DNA of 17,734 bases, from the NCBI GenBank assembly GCA_934190685.1, contig CAKPTK010000035.1:1-17734 (forward strand). Direction: 5' to 3'. The notes under the pieces were generated by a model. It ran no database searches. It worked only from the letters and a program-made list of their open reading frames with translations, and was not told the origin of the DNA. Of this stretch, positions 6,825 through 15,999 are shown in pieces (position 1 is the first letter of the stretch; the number at the start of each line of letters is the position of its first letter). The position numbers were made by a program, and so were the translations under genes. This stretch comes from an uncultured Prevotella sp. (GTDB lineage: Bacteria; Bacteroidota; Bacteroidia; Bacteroidales; Bacteroidaceae).

Positions 6825-7988
6825 ATGCACATCCTTGAGATACCTTCTTTTTTTCCGCCCTATGGCGGAGCGTTTTGTCTTGACCAAAGCAAAGCTTTGG
6901 CGAAACAGGGAAACACCGTGCGCATCGTGGCATGTGTGCAGTTGGGGGTGACCATCAGTAAATGGAAATATCTGACAGCCCAAACCCAATGCGAGGAAAA
7001 AGAGATGGAGGGGATAACCGTGCTTTATCGTCAGATGCATGGTCTCCCCATGGCCCCTCGGATGAATATGCGGCGGTGGGTGAGAACGGTGTGTCGGATG
7101 GTGGACTATTATGTGGATTGCTATGGAAAACCCGATATCATCCATGCGCATTGCGGAAAATGGGCGGGCTATGCTGCGATGTTGCTTGCCAGACAATGGA
7201 ATGTGCCCTATGTGGTCACTGAGCATCTGTCCCATCTCGTCTTCGCTACGGAATTCGGCAACCGCCCTTTGGAGCGAATCTGGCAGATTCCGATACTGAA
7301 GGAAGTGTATCGCCAGACGAGTCTTGTCATCCCCGTATCGGCGGAACTGGTGGACGATCTCGCCCCATATTTCGGCAGGGACTATCGTTGGACGGATGTT
7401 TCCAATACCATCGACACAGACTTTTTCGCTCCAGTCCATCGAAAACCGATACAGAATCGTCCTTTTGTCTTTTGTTGTCTTGCCATGTTTATTCCGCTTA
7501 AGGGGTATGATGTGTTGCTTGACGCTTTCCGTGAATTAGTGGAGAGAAAGTCTTCGGAAGTACGCCTGATTATTGCCGGTACTTACACCGATTCTCCAGC
7601 TTTGGCGAGGATGGTGGAAGAACGAGGATTAAAAGAGGTGGTAGAGATTCGGGGGCTGGTCGATAAAGTGGGGGTGCGGGGCATTCTCTATGAGAGCGAT
7701 TGCCTGGTGCTTGCCTCTCGGAGCGAGGCTCAGCCTCTTGTCTTGTGTGAGGCGATGAGTACAGGAATCCCCGTCATTTCCACAGAAGTGGTACCTCGAA
7801 GTCTGCGCTTGGCAGGTTGTCACGTTGTGCCGATTGACGATGCTCATGCTTTGTTTGGGATGATGTGCCAGGTATCGGACAACTATGCATCCGTTGACGG
7901 CGACAAAATTTCTGAAGAGGTTGGCTTGCAGGTCTCGCCTCAAGCCATAGGAAAGCGTTTGACAGAGCTTTTTCAGGAACTTTTGTAA
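6825..7988 (+). CDS. GT4-family glycosyltransferase
   Basis: A retaining GT-B glycosyltransferase of 387 residues, probably transferring a sugar from a nucleotide donor onto a lipid-linked or surface glycan. The N-terminal domain begins HILEIPSFFPPYGGAF, the acceptor-side glycine turn of GT4 enzymes, with IIHAHCGKWAG at about 105-115 and YVVTEHLSHL at 129-138. The C-terminal Glycos_transf_1 domain has PLKGYDVLLDAF (Lys226, phosphate contact) and the EX7E motif Glu301-Glu309 in SRSEAQPLVLCEAMSTGIPVIST. There is no signal peptide or membrane span, so it should act at the cytoplasmic face. It stands alone on the plus strand after the pdxST terminator, convergent with two GT2 genes. Donor and acceptor cannot be told from the sequence. 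Confidence 0.9.
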   Translation: MHILEIPSFFPPYGGAFCLDQSKALAKQGNTVRIVACVQLGVTISKWKYLTAQTQCEEKEMEGITVLYRQMHGLPMAPRMNMRRWVRTVCRMVDYYVDCYGKPDIIHAHCGKWAGYAAMLLARQWNVPYVVTEHLSHLVFATEFGNRPLERIWQIPILKEVYRQTSLVIPVSAELVDDLAPYFGRDYRWTDVSNTIDTDFFAPVHRKPIQNRPFVFCCLAMFIPLKGYDVLLDAFRELVERKSSEVRLIIAGTYTDSPALARMVEERGLKEVVEIRGLVDKVGVRGILYESDCLVLASRSEAQPLVLCEAMSTGIPVISTEVVPRSLRLAGCHVVPIDDAHALFGMMCQVSDNYASVDGDKISEEVGLQVSPQAIGKRLTELFQELL

Positions 7989-8055
7989 TTGTCGTCTCTT
8001 CCTAACAGCATCGCCTCATGCATAGCAAGATTTCACACACCCCTTTCGCCTGTCA

Positions 8056-8187
8056 TTAGTATGCCATTAGCGTATCGTTAGTATGCCATTAGCGTATCGT
8101 TAGTATACCATTAGCGTATCGTTAGTGTGCCATTAGCGTATCGTTAGTGTGCCATTAGCGTATCGTTAGTGTGCCATTAGCGGATGC
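8056..8187. repeat. Six tandem 22-bp repeats, each made of two 11-bp halves
   Basis: Units start at 8056, 8078, 8100, 8122, 8144 and 8166. Each reads TTAGTATGCCA followed by TTAGCGTATCG, with TATACCA in unit 3, TGTGCCA in units 4-6 and a changed end (GGATGC) in unit 6. Units 1 and 2 are identical, as are 4 and 5. The two halves share TTAG and other positions, so TTAG recurs every 11 bp twelve times. There are no spacers and no dyad symmetry, so it is not a CRISPR or terminator. The array ends exactly at the stop codon of the minus-strand GT2 gene and begins 67 bp after the GT4 stop. The 7989-8055 stretch before it shows nothing else. Confidence 0.95.
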
Positions 8188-9213
8188 TTACTCTGCGAGT
8201 AATAAATGCTTCAGGCAGACTACGACGTTTCTAATATGCAGCATGAAGGTCCACAACATGGGGCGACTCATTATACCTTGTAACAGTTTGATGCGCCTTG
8301 TCGGCACAACTTGCCAATCATCAATGCACGACTGCGCTTCCAAAAACAAATGGTGGTCATGGAGGCGGAAAGCGTGCATCAGTTGACTGTAAGCCCGAAA
8401 GGCGAAGAAGTCCTTCAGTTTTGTAGAGGGTGTCAAGTGGTATTCTGTCATCAGTCGGAACGCCAGGTCTGTAGCCCGACGCGTGAAGACAAACTGTTTG
8501 CCTTCGGCAGCACGTCCCTCACCTTGATTGGATATCGACTCCTTTCCGTAACTGTAGTTGAGTGTGAGGTCGGGCAAGTAAGCGATTTTTCCCATGGCGG
8601 CAAGTGTGAAAGTGATTTGCAAATCTTCACATACCAGTTCCACCCCACGGAAAAGATGGGTTTTCTCTTTATAAATCTGTCGGATGGTGGAGGCACGGTA
8701 GAGCGCAGTGCAAAGATGGACTACAGGTGCTTGTGTGGCTGTGAGAATGGATTCGAGCATTTCCTTTCCGTCTGTGACTGTCTCTGGAAAGGGTGTGAAA
8801 ATGTTGGGACGAGCGTTTCCTGTCCGCACGTCAAACCAATTCCATCCCGTGTGCACGAGTGTGATTTGGTCGTCCTGTTCCATCAGCCGCAGTTCCTTCT
8901 CCAGTTTCTCTGGATCAATCCAATAGTCATCACCAGCGCAGTCTGCAATAAAGGTACCGCGAGCAGCAAGCAGGCAATCCATATAGTTATTGACTACCCC
9001 CTTGTTGGGCTTTTGTGGCATGAGGCGAATCTTGTCGGAATATCGTCCGACATATTGTTGGCAGACAAGACGTGTGCCATCTGTTGACCCGTCCTCGCCA
9101 ATGACAATCTCAATGGGAGCGTGACAACGTTGGGCGAGAATGGAGTCAAGCGTTCGGGCGATGGTATCTTCCTGGTTATAGGTGACGACAATGACGGAAA
9201 TGGTTGGAGTCAT
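8188..9213 (-). CDS. GT2-family glycosyltransferase (second gene of minus-strand pair)
   Basis: The 341-residue product begins MTPTISVIVVTYNQEDTI, the classic start of an inverting GT-A enzyme. IGEDGSTDGT at about 38-47 binds the nucleotide sugar, and CAGDDYWIDPEKLE (Asp95-Asp96) supplies the metal-binding acidic pair. I chose the ATG at 9211-9213 because it directly precedes the domain and leaves a 10-bp gap after the upstream gene; a TTG at 9249 would overlap that gene by 26 bp. The CEDLQITFTLAAMGKIAYLP segment is the usual acceptor-side region of GT2 enzymes. It probably adds a sugar to a surface glycan together with its neighbours. Its stop codon touches the tandem repeat array. Confidence 0.9.
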   Translation of the reverse strand: MTPTISVIVVTYNQEDTIARTLDSILAQRCHAPIEIVIGEDGSTDGTRLVCQQYVGRYSDKIRLMPQKPNKGVVNNYMDCLLAARGTFIADCAGDDYWIDPEKLEKELRLMEQDDQITLVHTGWNWFDVRTGNARPNIFTPFPETVTDGKEMLESILTATQAPVVHLCTALYRASTIRQIYKEKTHLFRGVELVCEDLQITFTLAAMGKIAYLPDLTLNYSYGKESISNQGEGRAAEGKQFVFTRRATDLAFRLMTEYHLTPSTKLKDFFAFRAYSQLMHAFRLHDHHLFLEAQSCIDDWQVVPTRRIKLLQGIMSRPMLWTFMLHIRNVVVCLKHLLLAE

Positions 9214-9223
9214 ATCTTCAGAT

Positions 9224-10204
9224 TTATCCTTTTGCCAAGATGGCTCCAAAAAGGAGGCGCAGGCCTAATTTTGAGGCCGACATACGGGCAAATGCATAAT
9301 ATTTCTTGGTGTAGTGTTGCAAGGGGAGAGGGTAGAGACCCCGATTGTGAAGACGGGAGAGACGCGACTGCAGGTTCTTCCAGTCGCGTGTCAACCGGAT
9401 GATGTTGTAGATATAATCCATGGTCAGCTGGTCAATGCGACGCTGGAGTGACAACCTTTCCATTTCGGGCAGCAAGGCCCCCTTGTCTTGCAGTCGGAAG
9501 ATAACCGCCTCGATGTCGTTCAGCCGTTCCGCAATGCTGCGTTTATCCTTGCGGTTGGTCATGGAGGCAGAATTGTTGCGATAGAAGTAAGCTTGGTCTC
9601 CCGTGTCGAGCACCCGCTCACAACGGAGTATGAGTTGGGCTGTGAACTCCTCGTCTTCGCCATATTTCACACCGGGAGTGAACCGCAATCCCATGAGCAT
9701 TTCACGTCGGAAGATGTAGGAACAGGCTGAGCCTCTGAGATTGTGATGCTTGAGATATTCGGTACCCGTCTCTGCACTTGGAAGGTAAAAAGGCGTGTTG
9801 ACCTTCTCGCGTGTGGTGGTCCGGAAGAGCACAATGTCAGGATGGTGATAGCGCACAAGGTCGAGGTTGTGTTCGTAGGTATTGCGGATAAGCTTGTCGT
9901 CAGCGTCAATAAACTGTATAAACTGACCGGAGCAAGCCTGTAGGCCAAGGTTGCGGGCTACGCTCACACCACCTTTACGCTTACGGATGTAAAGCAGATA
10001 GTCATTGAGATCGCTCAGCGCATTGAGTGGACATAAATCGGAGCCATCGTCAACGAGTACGATTTCTCGCTCCGTTTCCGACAAGGACAAGGCGAGAATG
10101 CTTTCCAAACACGCCCGTAGAAACTCAACGGGTTCGTTGTGATAAGTAACAATGAAACTCACCAATGGAGTCTGTTCTGTATTCTTGTTAGCCACATCTT
10201 TCAT
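9224..10204 (-). CDS. GT2-family glycosyltransferase (first gene of minus-strand pair)
   Basis: A 326-residue GT-A glycosyltransferase. PLVSFIVTYHNEPVEFLRACLESIL opens the domain (about 13-37), IVLVDDGSD (about 48-56) is the nucleotide-binding loop, KGGVSVARNLGL (78-88) is typical of the family, and FIDADDKLI carries the DxD-type motif at Asp100/Asp102. GEDEEFTAQLIL resembles the catalytic-base region. The C-terminal third is basic and aromatic, with no obvious membrane helix. The ATG at 10202-10204 lies only 7 nt from a consensus promoter box, so the message may be nearly leaderless. It is co-transcribed with the GT2 gene 10 bp downstream and is divergent from the flippase gene. Confidence 0.9.
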   Translation of the reverse strand: MKDVANKNTEQTPLVSFIVTYHNEPVEFLRACLESILALSLSETEREIVLVDDGSDLCPLNALSDLNDYLLYIRKRKGGVSVARNLGLQACSGQFIQFIDADDKLIRNTYEHNLDLVRYHHPDIVLFRTTTREKVNTPFYLPSAETGTEYLKHHNLRGSACSYIFRREMLMGLRFTPGVKYGEDEEFTAQLILRCERVLDTGDQAYFYRNNSASMTNRKDKRSIAERLNDIEAVIFRLQDKGALLPEMERLSLQRRIDQLTMDYIYNIIRLTRDWKNLQSRLSRLHNRGLYPLPLQHYTKKYYAFARMSASKLGLRLLFGAILAKG

Positions 10205-10211
10205 ATAAAGG

Positions 10212-10242
10212 CAAAGGTACGGCTATTTGTTCGCACGACAAA
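10212..10242 (-). promoter_or_regulatory. Consensus Bacteroidota promoter for the GT2 pair
   Basis: On the minus strand TTTG (10242-10239) is followed after 19 nt by TACCTTTG (10219-10212), an exact match to TTTG-N19-TAnnTTTG. The box ends 7 nt before the ATG at 10204, so transcription should begin at or next to the start codon. Confidence 0.8.
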
Positions 10243-10298
10243 ATAAAAAACGAAAAAGTTGTACAATATTATGGGGCTTCAGTTCGTTACTATCTATA

Positions 10299-11795
10299 AT
10301 GATGACGCAGACGAAAGAACAGAATAGCTATGGTCATATCTTGAAATTCACAGGCGTATTCGGTGGAGTTCAAGGTCTGAGCCTTTTAGTCTCACTGGTG
10401 CGCAACAAATTTGTTGCAGTGCTGTTGGGGCCTGAGGGTATGGGCATCGTGGGACTGTATAATGCCTCCACGAATTTGTTGACAGATGCCACGGGCTTGG
10501 GAATCTCCACCAGTGCTGTACGCAATATTTCCATTGCCCACGAGACGGGTAATATTCATTGTTTGCGTCATGGTGTGGCGGTGGTGAGAGCCTGGAGTGT
10601 GATGGCTGCAGTTCTCGGTATGATTCTGTGTGTGGCGCTGAGCGGTTTTCTCAGTAGGTTCGCCTTTTCGTCTTCCGACCACACTGTCGATTTCATGTTA
10701 CTGGCTCCTGTGGTGGGGCTTGCCACGTTGGTGAGCGGAGAACTGGCTGTGCTGAAGGGCATGCATCGGTTGGGTGCCCTTGCTTATATTACCGTGCTCA
10801 CCGTGTTGGGAGCTCTTTTGACTACCGTGCCCATCTATTGGGTATGGGGCATTCGGGGTATCGTCAGCGCCTTGCTTGCCGTGTCGGTGCTTCAGACCGT
10901 GCTCACACTTTCCTTTTCTGTTCGGGCCTGTCCTTGGCATGTTGCAGGCAACTTCTCCATCCTGCGCAGACTTTTGACTGAGGGCGGTCCTATGGTGCGA
11001 CTTGGAATGGCTTTTGTGCTGGCGGCCCTGTGCGGCAGTGGAGCCGACTATTTGATAAGGGTTTTTCTCAATATGCAAGGCTCGACCACAGATGTCGGTT
11101 TGTTCAACGCAGGTTATATGATGACCATGACCTATGGCGGCATGGTGTTTTCGGCGATGGAGACCGATTATTACCCTCGACTTTCGGGATGCTGTGAGGA
11201 TGAATACCGTATGAACGAAACGGTGAACCGACAGATGGAAGTGTCGCTGTTGTTGCTTTCGCCGATGCTTGTGTGTTTCAGCGTTCTGCTTCCCTTTTTG
11301 CTGCCATTGCTCTTTTCAGATAAGTTTACCCCTATACTCGGCATGGTGCAGTTGGTGGTGGTGGCACTTTATTTCCGCGCCGTAAAACTCCCTATTTCCT
11401 ATTTGGCTCTTGCAAAAGGCGATTCCCGTTCATTTCTGTTGTTGGAAGGCGTTTATGCTGTCGTCATCGTGTTGCTTGTGGCGGTAGGTTTCCAACTGTG
11501 GGGATTGAACGGCACAGGGGTTGCCATACTTGTGGTGGCAACTTTGGATTTCTTGATGCTCACGTTCTATACCCGGTGGCGTTACCATTTCCATATCTAT
11601 CCCAACGTGATGCGCTATCTCGGAGTGGAATTGACCATTGCCATTCTGACCTACGGCGTGACGTGGCTGAAGGGATGGACGCACTGGTTGGCAGGGGCTG
11701 TACTCTTCCTGGGAAGCATCTTTATAACCTTGCATGCTTTACGCAACAAAACCGATTTGGAAAATTTGTTGCGAAAGAGAATCGGAAGAAAATAA
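10299..11795 (+). CDS. Wzx-like polysaccharide flippase (MOP superfamily)
   Basis: A polytopic inner-membrane protein of about 498 residues, with roughly 12-14 hydrophobic segments along its whole length. The N-terminus reads ILKFTGVFGGVQGLSLLVSLVRNKFVAVLLGPEGMGIVGLYNA, which is characteristic of O-antigen/oligosaccharide translocases of the Wzx group. Such proteins flip undecaprenyl-linked oligosaccharides from the cytoplasmic to the periplasmic face. I start at ATG 10299 (an adjacent ATG at 10302 is equally possible); the longer in-frame extension to 10227 would run across the divergent promoter region and is hydrophilic and basic. It is divergent from the GT2 pair and has no polymerase gene beside it. 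Substrate is unknown. No clear promoter box was found for it. Confidence 0.87.
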   Translation: MMTQTKEQNSYGHILKFTGVFGGVQGLSLLVSLVRNKFVAVLLGPEGMGIVGLYNASTNLLTDATGLGISTSAVRNISIAHETGNIHCLRHGVAVVRAWSVMAAVLGMILCVALSGFLSRFAFSSSDHTVDFMLLAPVVGLATLVSGELAVLKGMHRLGALAYITVLTVLGALLTTVPIYWVWGIRGIVSALLAVSVLQTVLTLSFSVRACPWHVAGNFSILRRLLTEGGPMVRLGMAFVLAALCGSGADYLIRVFLNMQGSTTDVGLFNAGYMMTMTYGGMVFSAMETDYYPRLSGCCEDEYRMNETVNRQMEVSLLLLSPMLVCFSVLLPFLLPLLFSDKFTPILGMVQLVVVALYFRAVKLPISYLALAKGDSRSFLLLEGVYAVVIVLLVAVGFQLWGLNGTGVAILVVATLDFLMLTFYTRWRYHFHIYPNVMRYLGVELTIAILTYGVTWLKGWTHWLAGAVLFLGSIFITLHALRNKTDLENLLRKRIGRK

Positions 11796-11848
11796 CGTCA
11801 TCTTCGATTAAATTCATGTTAAACGTGGATAAAAAACTCATTCAAAGT

Positions 11849-11878
11849 TTTGAGTGTCCAAATTAATTCGTACTTTTG
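11849..11878 (+). promoter_or_regulatory. Consensus Bacteroidota promoter for nhaD
   Basis: TTTG (11849-11852) and TACTTTTG (11871-11878) are separated by 18 nt, an exact match to the consensus. The position rules out a TTG start at 11876 and supports the ATG at 11900. AAAACT (11833-11838) and AGTTTT (11846-11851) form a short dyad overlapping the -33 element. Confidence 0.8.
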
Positions 11879-11899
11879 CGGTGGATAATTCATAACGAT

Positions 11900-13291
11900 A
11901 TGACATTGATAATAGTAGCAATCTTGCTCTTGAGCTATCTCTTGATAGCTACAGAGAGCATCACCAACGTGAACAAAGCCGCAGTGGCCATGTTCGCCGG
12001 GACAGTTGGTTGGGTGCTCTATATCTGTTATGGTACAGATTTCGTTATGAATATGCATAGCTCCGAGTATTTCGTCTTCCTCAATGGATTGGAACCCTCC
12101 AGTTCCAACGTGAAGCAGTTTATCGCTCAGAATGTCTTCTTGGCTTATGTCGGCAAGGCTTCTGAAATCGTACTCTTCCTGTTGGGGACCATGACCATTG
12201 TCGAAATACTCAACAACAATGGATGTTTCGACTTCATCTCGCAGTTGATGCGGACCCGTAACAGTCAAAAACTGTTGTGGACCTTGGCGGTGGTGACTTT
12301 TGTCATCTCTGCCAATCTTGACAATATCACCACCACCGTGATGATGCTCACCATCATGCATTCCATCGTGCCCAACCATCGGCAAAGACTGTATTATGGT
12401 TGTGCGGTGCTGCTTGCCGCCAACTGCGGTGGAGCACTTACGGTCATCGGTGATCCTACTGGTTTGGTGCTTTGGAATATGGGTGCCGTCACTGCGACCA
12501 ACTTCTCGCTTTCACTCATCGTTCCCTGCCTGTTGGCATGGGCAGTGCCGACCTATTTTATCGGTAGGGCATTGCCGGAACAAGTGGATACGGAATGGAT
12601 TGTGATGCCTTATCGGGGCGATGACACCCGACTCAACGTGTGGCAAAGGTTGTTGATGCTTTTCGTCGGCATCGGCGGATTGTGGTTTATCCCGACTTTC
12701 CACAATATCACTAAGTTAAGTCCATTCCTCGGCGCACTTTGCGTGTTATCCGTCTTGTGGGTGGTCAACGAGGTGTTCAACCGCAAGCTGATGAACACTG
12801 AGCAGATGATACAACGCCGGGTGCCTCGTGTACTGCAATATGGCGTGATACAGATGATGCTCTTTGTCATGGGCACGATGCTCGCTATCGGTGTTTTTTG
12901 TGAGACGGGAGCCATGCACACGGTCACGGCATTCGTTGAACAAAATATTCATAGTGTCTGGGTGTTGGGGATGATGGCAGGAGTAGTGAGTTCAGTGCTT
13001 GACAATTTTGCCACTTCTCTTAGTTTTCTTTCCATTTATCCGGTGGTGGACATGACACGTTACATGAGTGATTATATGCAGCAGTTTGTCCAGAATGGTG
13101 CTTATTGGAAAATCATTGCCTACTGTTCAGCCATGGGCGGCAACGTGATGCTCATTGGCTCAATGAGTGGACTGGCACTGATGAAGATGGAAAGAATGAA
13201 CCTTTGGTGGTATCTCCGTCATGTGGGGTGGCATGCCTTGACTGGCGGTGTCCTCGGATTGGCGGCGCTTTGGTTGACGATAAATATGTAG
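11900..13291 (+). CDS. nhaD: NhaD-type Na+/H+ antiporter
   Basis: A 463-residue inner-membrane protein of the ion transporter (ArsB/NhaD) superfamily that exports Na+ (or Li+) in exchange for protons. About 12 hydrophobic segments are visible. The NhaD blocks are VISANLDNITTTVMMLTI, with the paired Asp-Asn of the ion site, and NCGGALTVIGDPTGLVLW, with the Gly-Asp-Pro-Thr motif; SSVLDNFATSLSFLSIYP is the matching motif in the second inverted half. Length fits the family (about 470). The ATG at 11900 follows the promoter by about 20 nt. pfkA starts 37 bp after the stop with no terminator between, so co-transcription is likely. The antiporter could exploit or relieve sodium cycling, but the sequence gives no direct evidence on that. 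Confidence 0.92.
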   Translation: MTLIIVAILLLSYLLIATESITNVNKAAVAMFAGTVGWVLYICYGTDFVMNMHSSEYFVFLNGLEPSSSNVKQFIAQNVFLAYVGKASEIVLFLLGTMTIVEILNNNGCFDFISQLMRTRNSQKLLWTLAVVTFVISANLDNITTTVMMLTIMHSIVPNHRQRLYYGCAVLLAANCGGALTVIGDPTGLVLWNMGAVTATNFSLSLIVPCLLAWAVPTYFIGRALPEQVDTEWIVMPYRGDDTRLNVWQRLLMLFVGIGGLWFIPTFHNITKLSPFLGALCVLSVLWVVNEVFNRKLMNTEQMIQRRVPRVLQYGVIQMMLFVMGTMLAIGVFCETGAMHTVTAFVEQNIHSVWVLGMMAGVVSSVLDNFATSLSFLSIYPVVDMTRYMSDYMQQFVQNGAYWKIIAYCSAMGGNVMLIGSMSGLALMKMERMNLWWYLRHVGWHALTGGVLGLAALWLTINM

Positions 13292-13328
13292 TTATATATA
13301 AAATAGGTGTTAAAAAGACTTCAAAGTT

Positions 13329-14306
13329 ATGGCAAAGATTAAGACAATTGGAGTATTGACTTCCGGAGGTGATGCTCCGGGTATGAATGCGGCTATACGT
13401 GCTGTGACACGTGCCGGTATTTGCAATGGATTCAACATAAAAGGCGTATACAGAGGTTATGATGGCCTTATCAATGATGAAATAAAGCCCTTTACCACAG
13501 AGAATGTGAGCGGTATCATCATGTCAGGAGGAACAATCCTCAAGACTGCACGATCCAAGGAATTCATGACCGAGGAAGGTCAGGACAAGGCTTACGCCAA
13601 TCTGAAGAAAGAAGGCATCGACGCCCTCGTGGTTATTGGTGGAAACGGTTCGCTGACAGGTGCGATGAATTTCGCCATGAAATATGATGTGTGCTGCATC
13701 GGTTTGCCTGGCACCATCGACAACGACCTCTATGGCACCGATTCTACCATCGGATATGATACAACGATGAACACCATCGTAGAATGCGTCGATAGAATAC
13801 GTGATACGGCGCAGAGCCATGAGCGTATCTTTTTTGTCGAGGTGATGGGGCGTGATGCCGGTTTCCTGGCTCAGAACAGTGCTATTGCCTCAGGTGCTGA
13901 GGCTGCCATTATTCCAGAGGACAGTACTGATGTCGACCAGTTGGCACGTTTCATGGAGCGCGGTATCCGCAAGTCAAAGAAGAGCTGTATTGTCATCGTG
14001 TCGGAAAGTCCGAAGTGCGGTGCCTTGTACTATGCAGACCGTGTGCGGAAGGAATTCCCCGATTACGATGTGCGTGTGTCTATCCTTGGCCACTTGCAGC
14101 GTGGCGGCCGTCCGTCAGCACACGACCGAATCCTCGCTTCCCGTACAGGAGTGGGGGCTATCGAGGCAATTATGCAGGGACAGCGCAATGTGATGATTGG
14201 CATCCGCAACAATGAGATTGTCTATGTACCACTGAGCGAGGCTATCCGTTCAGACAAACCCTTCGACAAGAAACTCATTACCGTGCTTGATGAACTGAGT
14301 ATCTAA
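13329..14306 (+). CDS. pfkA: 6-phosphofructokinase
   Basis: This glycolytic enzyme phosphorylates fructose 6-phosphate to fructose 1,6-bisphosphate. The 325-residue product is the size of the bacterial PfkA subunit. It has [11 protein letters not shown] (10-20) at the nucleotide loop, [14 protein letters not shown] (125-138) with catalytic Asp131, [10 protein letters not shown] (170-179) at the sugar site, and [15 protein letters not shown] near the C-terminus, all PfkA hallmarks. The notable difference is GGNGS at 104-108, where E. coli has GGDGS: Asn106 replaces the Mg-ligand Asp103, while Gly107, which favours ATP over PPi, is kept. It may be a paralogue with altered kinetics. It follows nhaD by 37 bp and precedes the atp promoter region. 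Confidence 0.94.
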   Translation: MAKIKTIGVLTSGGDAPGMNAAIRAVTRAGICNGFNIKGVYRGYDGLINDEIKPFTTENVSGIIMSGGTILKTARSKEFMTEEGQDKAYANLKKEGIDALVVIGGNGSLTGAMNFAMKYDVCCIGLPGTIDNDLYGTDSTIGYDTTMNTIVECVDRIRDTAQSHERIFFVEVMGRDAGFLAQNSAIASGAEAAIIPEDSTDVDQLARFMERGIRKSKKSCIVIVSESPKCGALYYADRVRKEFPDYDVRVSILGHLQRGGRPSAHDRILASRTGVGAIEAIMQGQRNVMIGIRNNEIVYVPLSEAIRSDKPFDKKLITVLDELSI

Positions 14307-14337
14307 GATGAAATATTTAGGAAATATGTATTAATTA

Positions 14338-14366
14338 ATGTTCAAAACGAGAACATATTGTTGTTC
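14338..14366. promoter_or_regulatory. Alternating TGTTC/GAACA half-sites upstream of the atp promoter
   Basis: ATGTTC (14338-14343) and GAACAT (14351-14356) form a perfect 6-bp inverted repeat with a 7-nt spacer. A third half-site, TGTTC (14362-14366), faces GAACA again after 6 nt. The group ends 3 bp before the -33 element, so it could be an operator or a weak pfkA terminator. The binding factor is unknown. Confidence 0.35.
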
Positions 14367-14369
14367 ATA

Positions 14370-14401
14370 TTTGTCCTATAATAATATATTTTGTACTTTT
14401 G
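14370..14401 (+). promoter_or_regulatory. Consensus Bacteroidota promoter for the ATP synthase operon
   Basis: TTTG (14370-14373) and TACTTTTG (14394-14401) are separated by 20 nt. Transcription should start near 14408, giving a leader of about 40 nt before atpD. The -7 box is the same octamer as that of nhaD. Confidence 0.82.
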
Positions 14402-14445
14402 TGCGAATTTAAAGAATAAGTTAAACCAACACATAAATCTTATAG

Positions 14446-15978
<1,533 letters not shown>

Positions 15979-15999
15979 TCCCATAACTCGTAAAACTGA

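Noticed and set aside
8056..8187. CRISPR array
   Set aside because: The repeats are contiguous with no unique spacers, the unit is only 22 bp, and no cas gene is in the window.
8311..9087. 258-residue plus-strand ORF opposite the GT2 gene
   Set aside because: The minus frame has clear GT2 motifs; the plus product is Cys/Val-rich without any domain and is an antisense shadow.
10227..10298. Upstream extension of the flippase
   Set aside because: The extra 24 residues are basic and hydrophilic, begin at a non-ATG codon and cross the divergent GT2 promoter; ATG 10299 fits the family N-terminus.
11876..11899. TTG start for nhaD
   Set aside because: It lies inside the TACTTTTG promoter box, so it would not be in the transcript; ATG 11900 is used.
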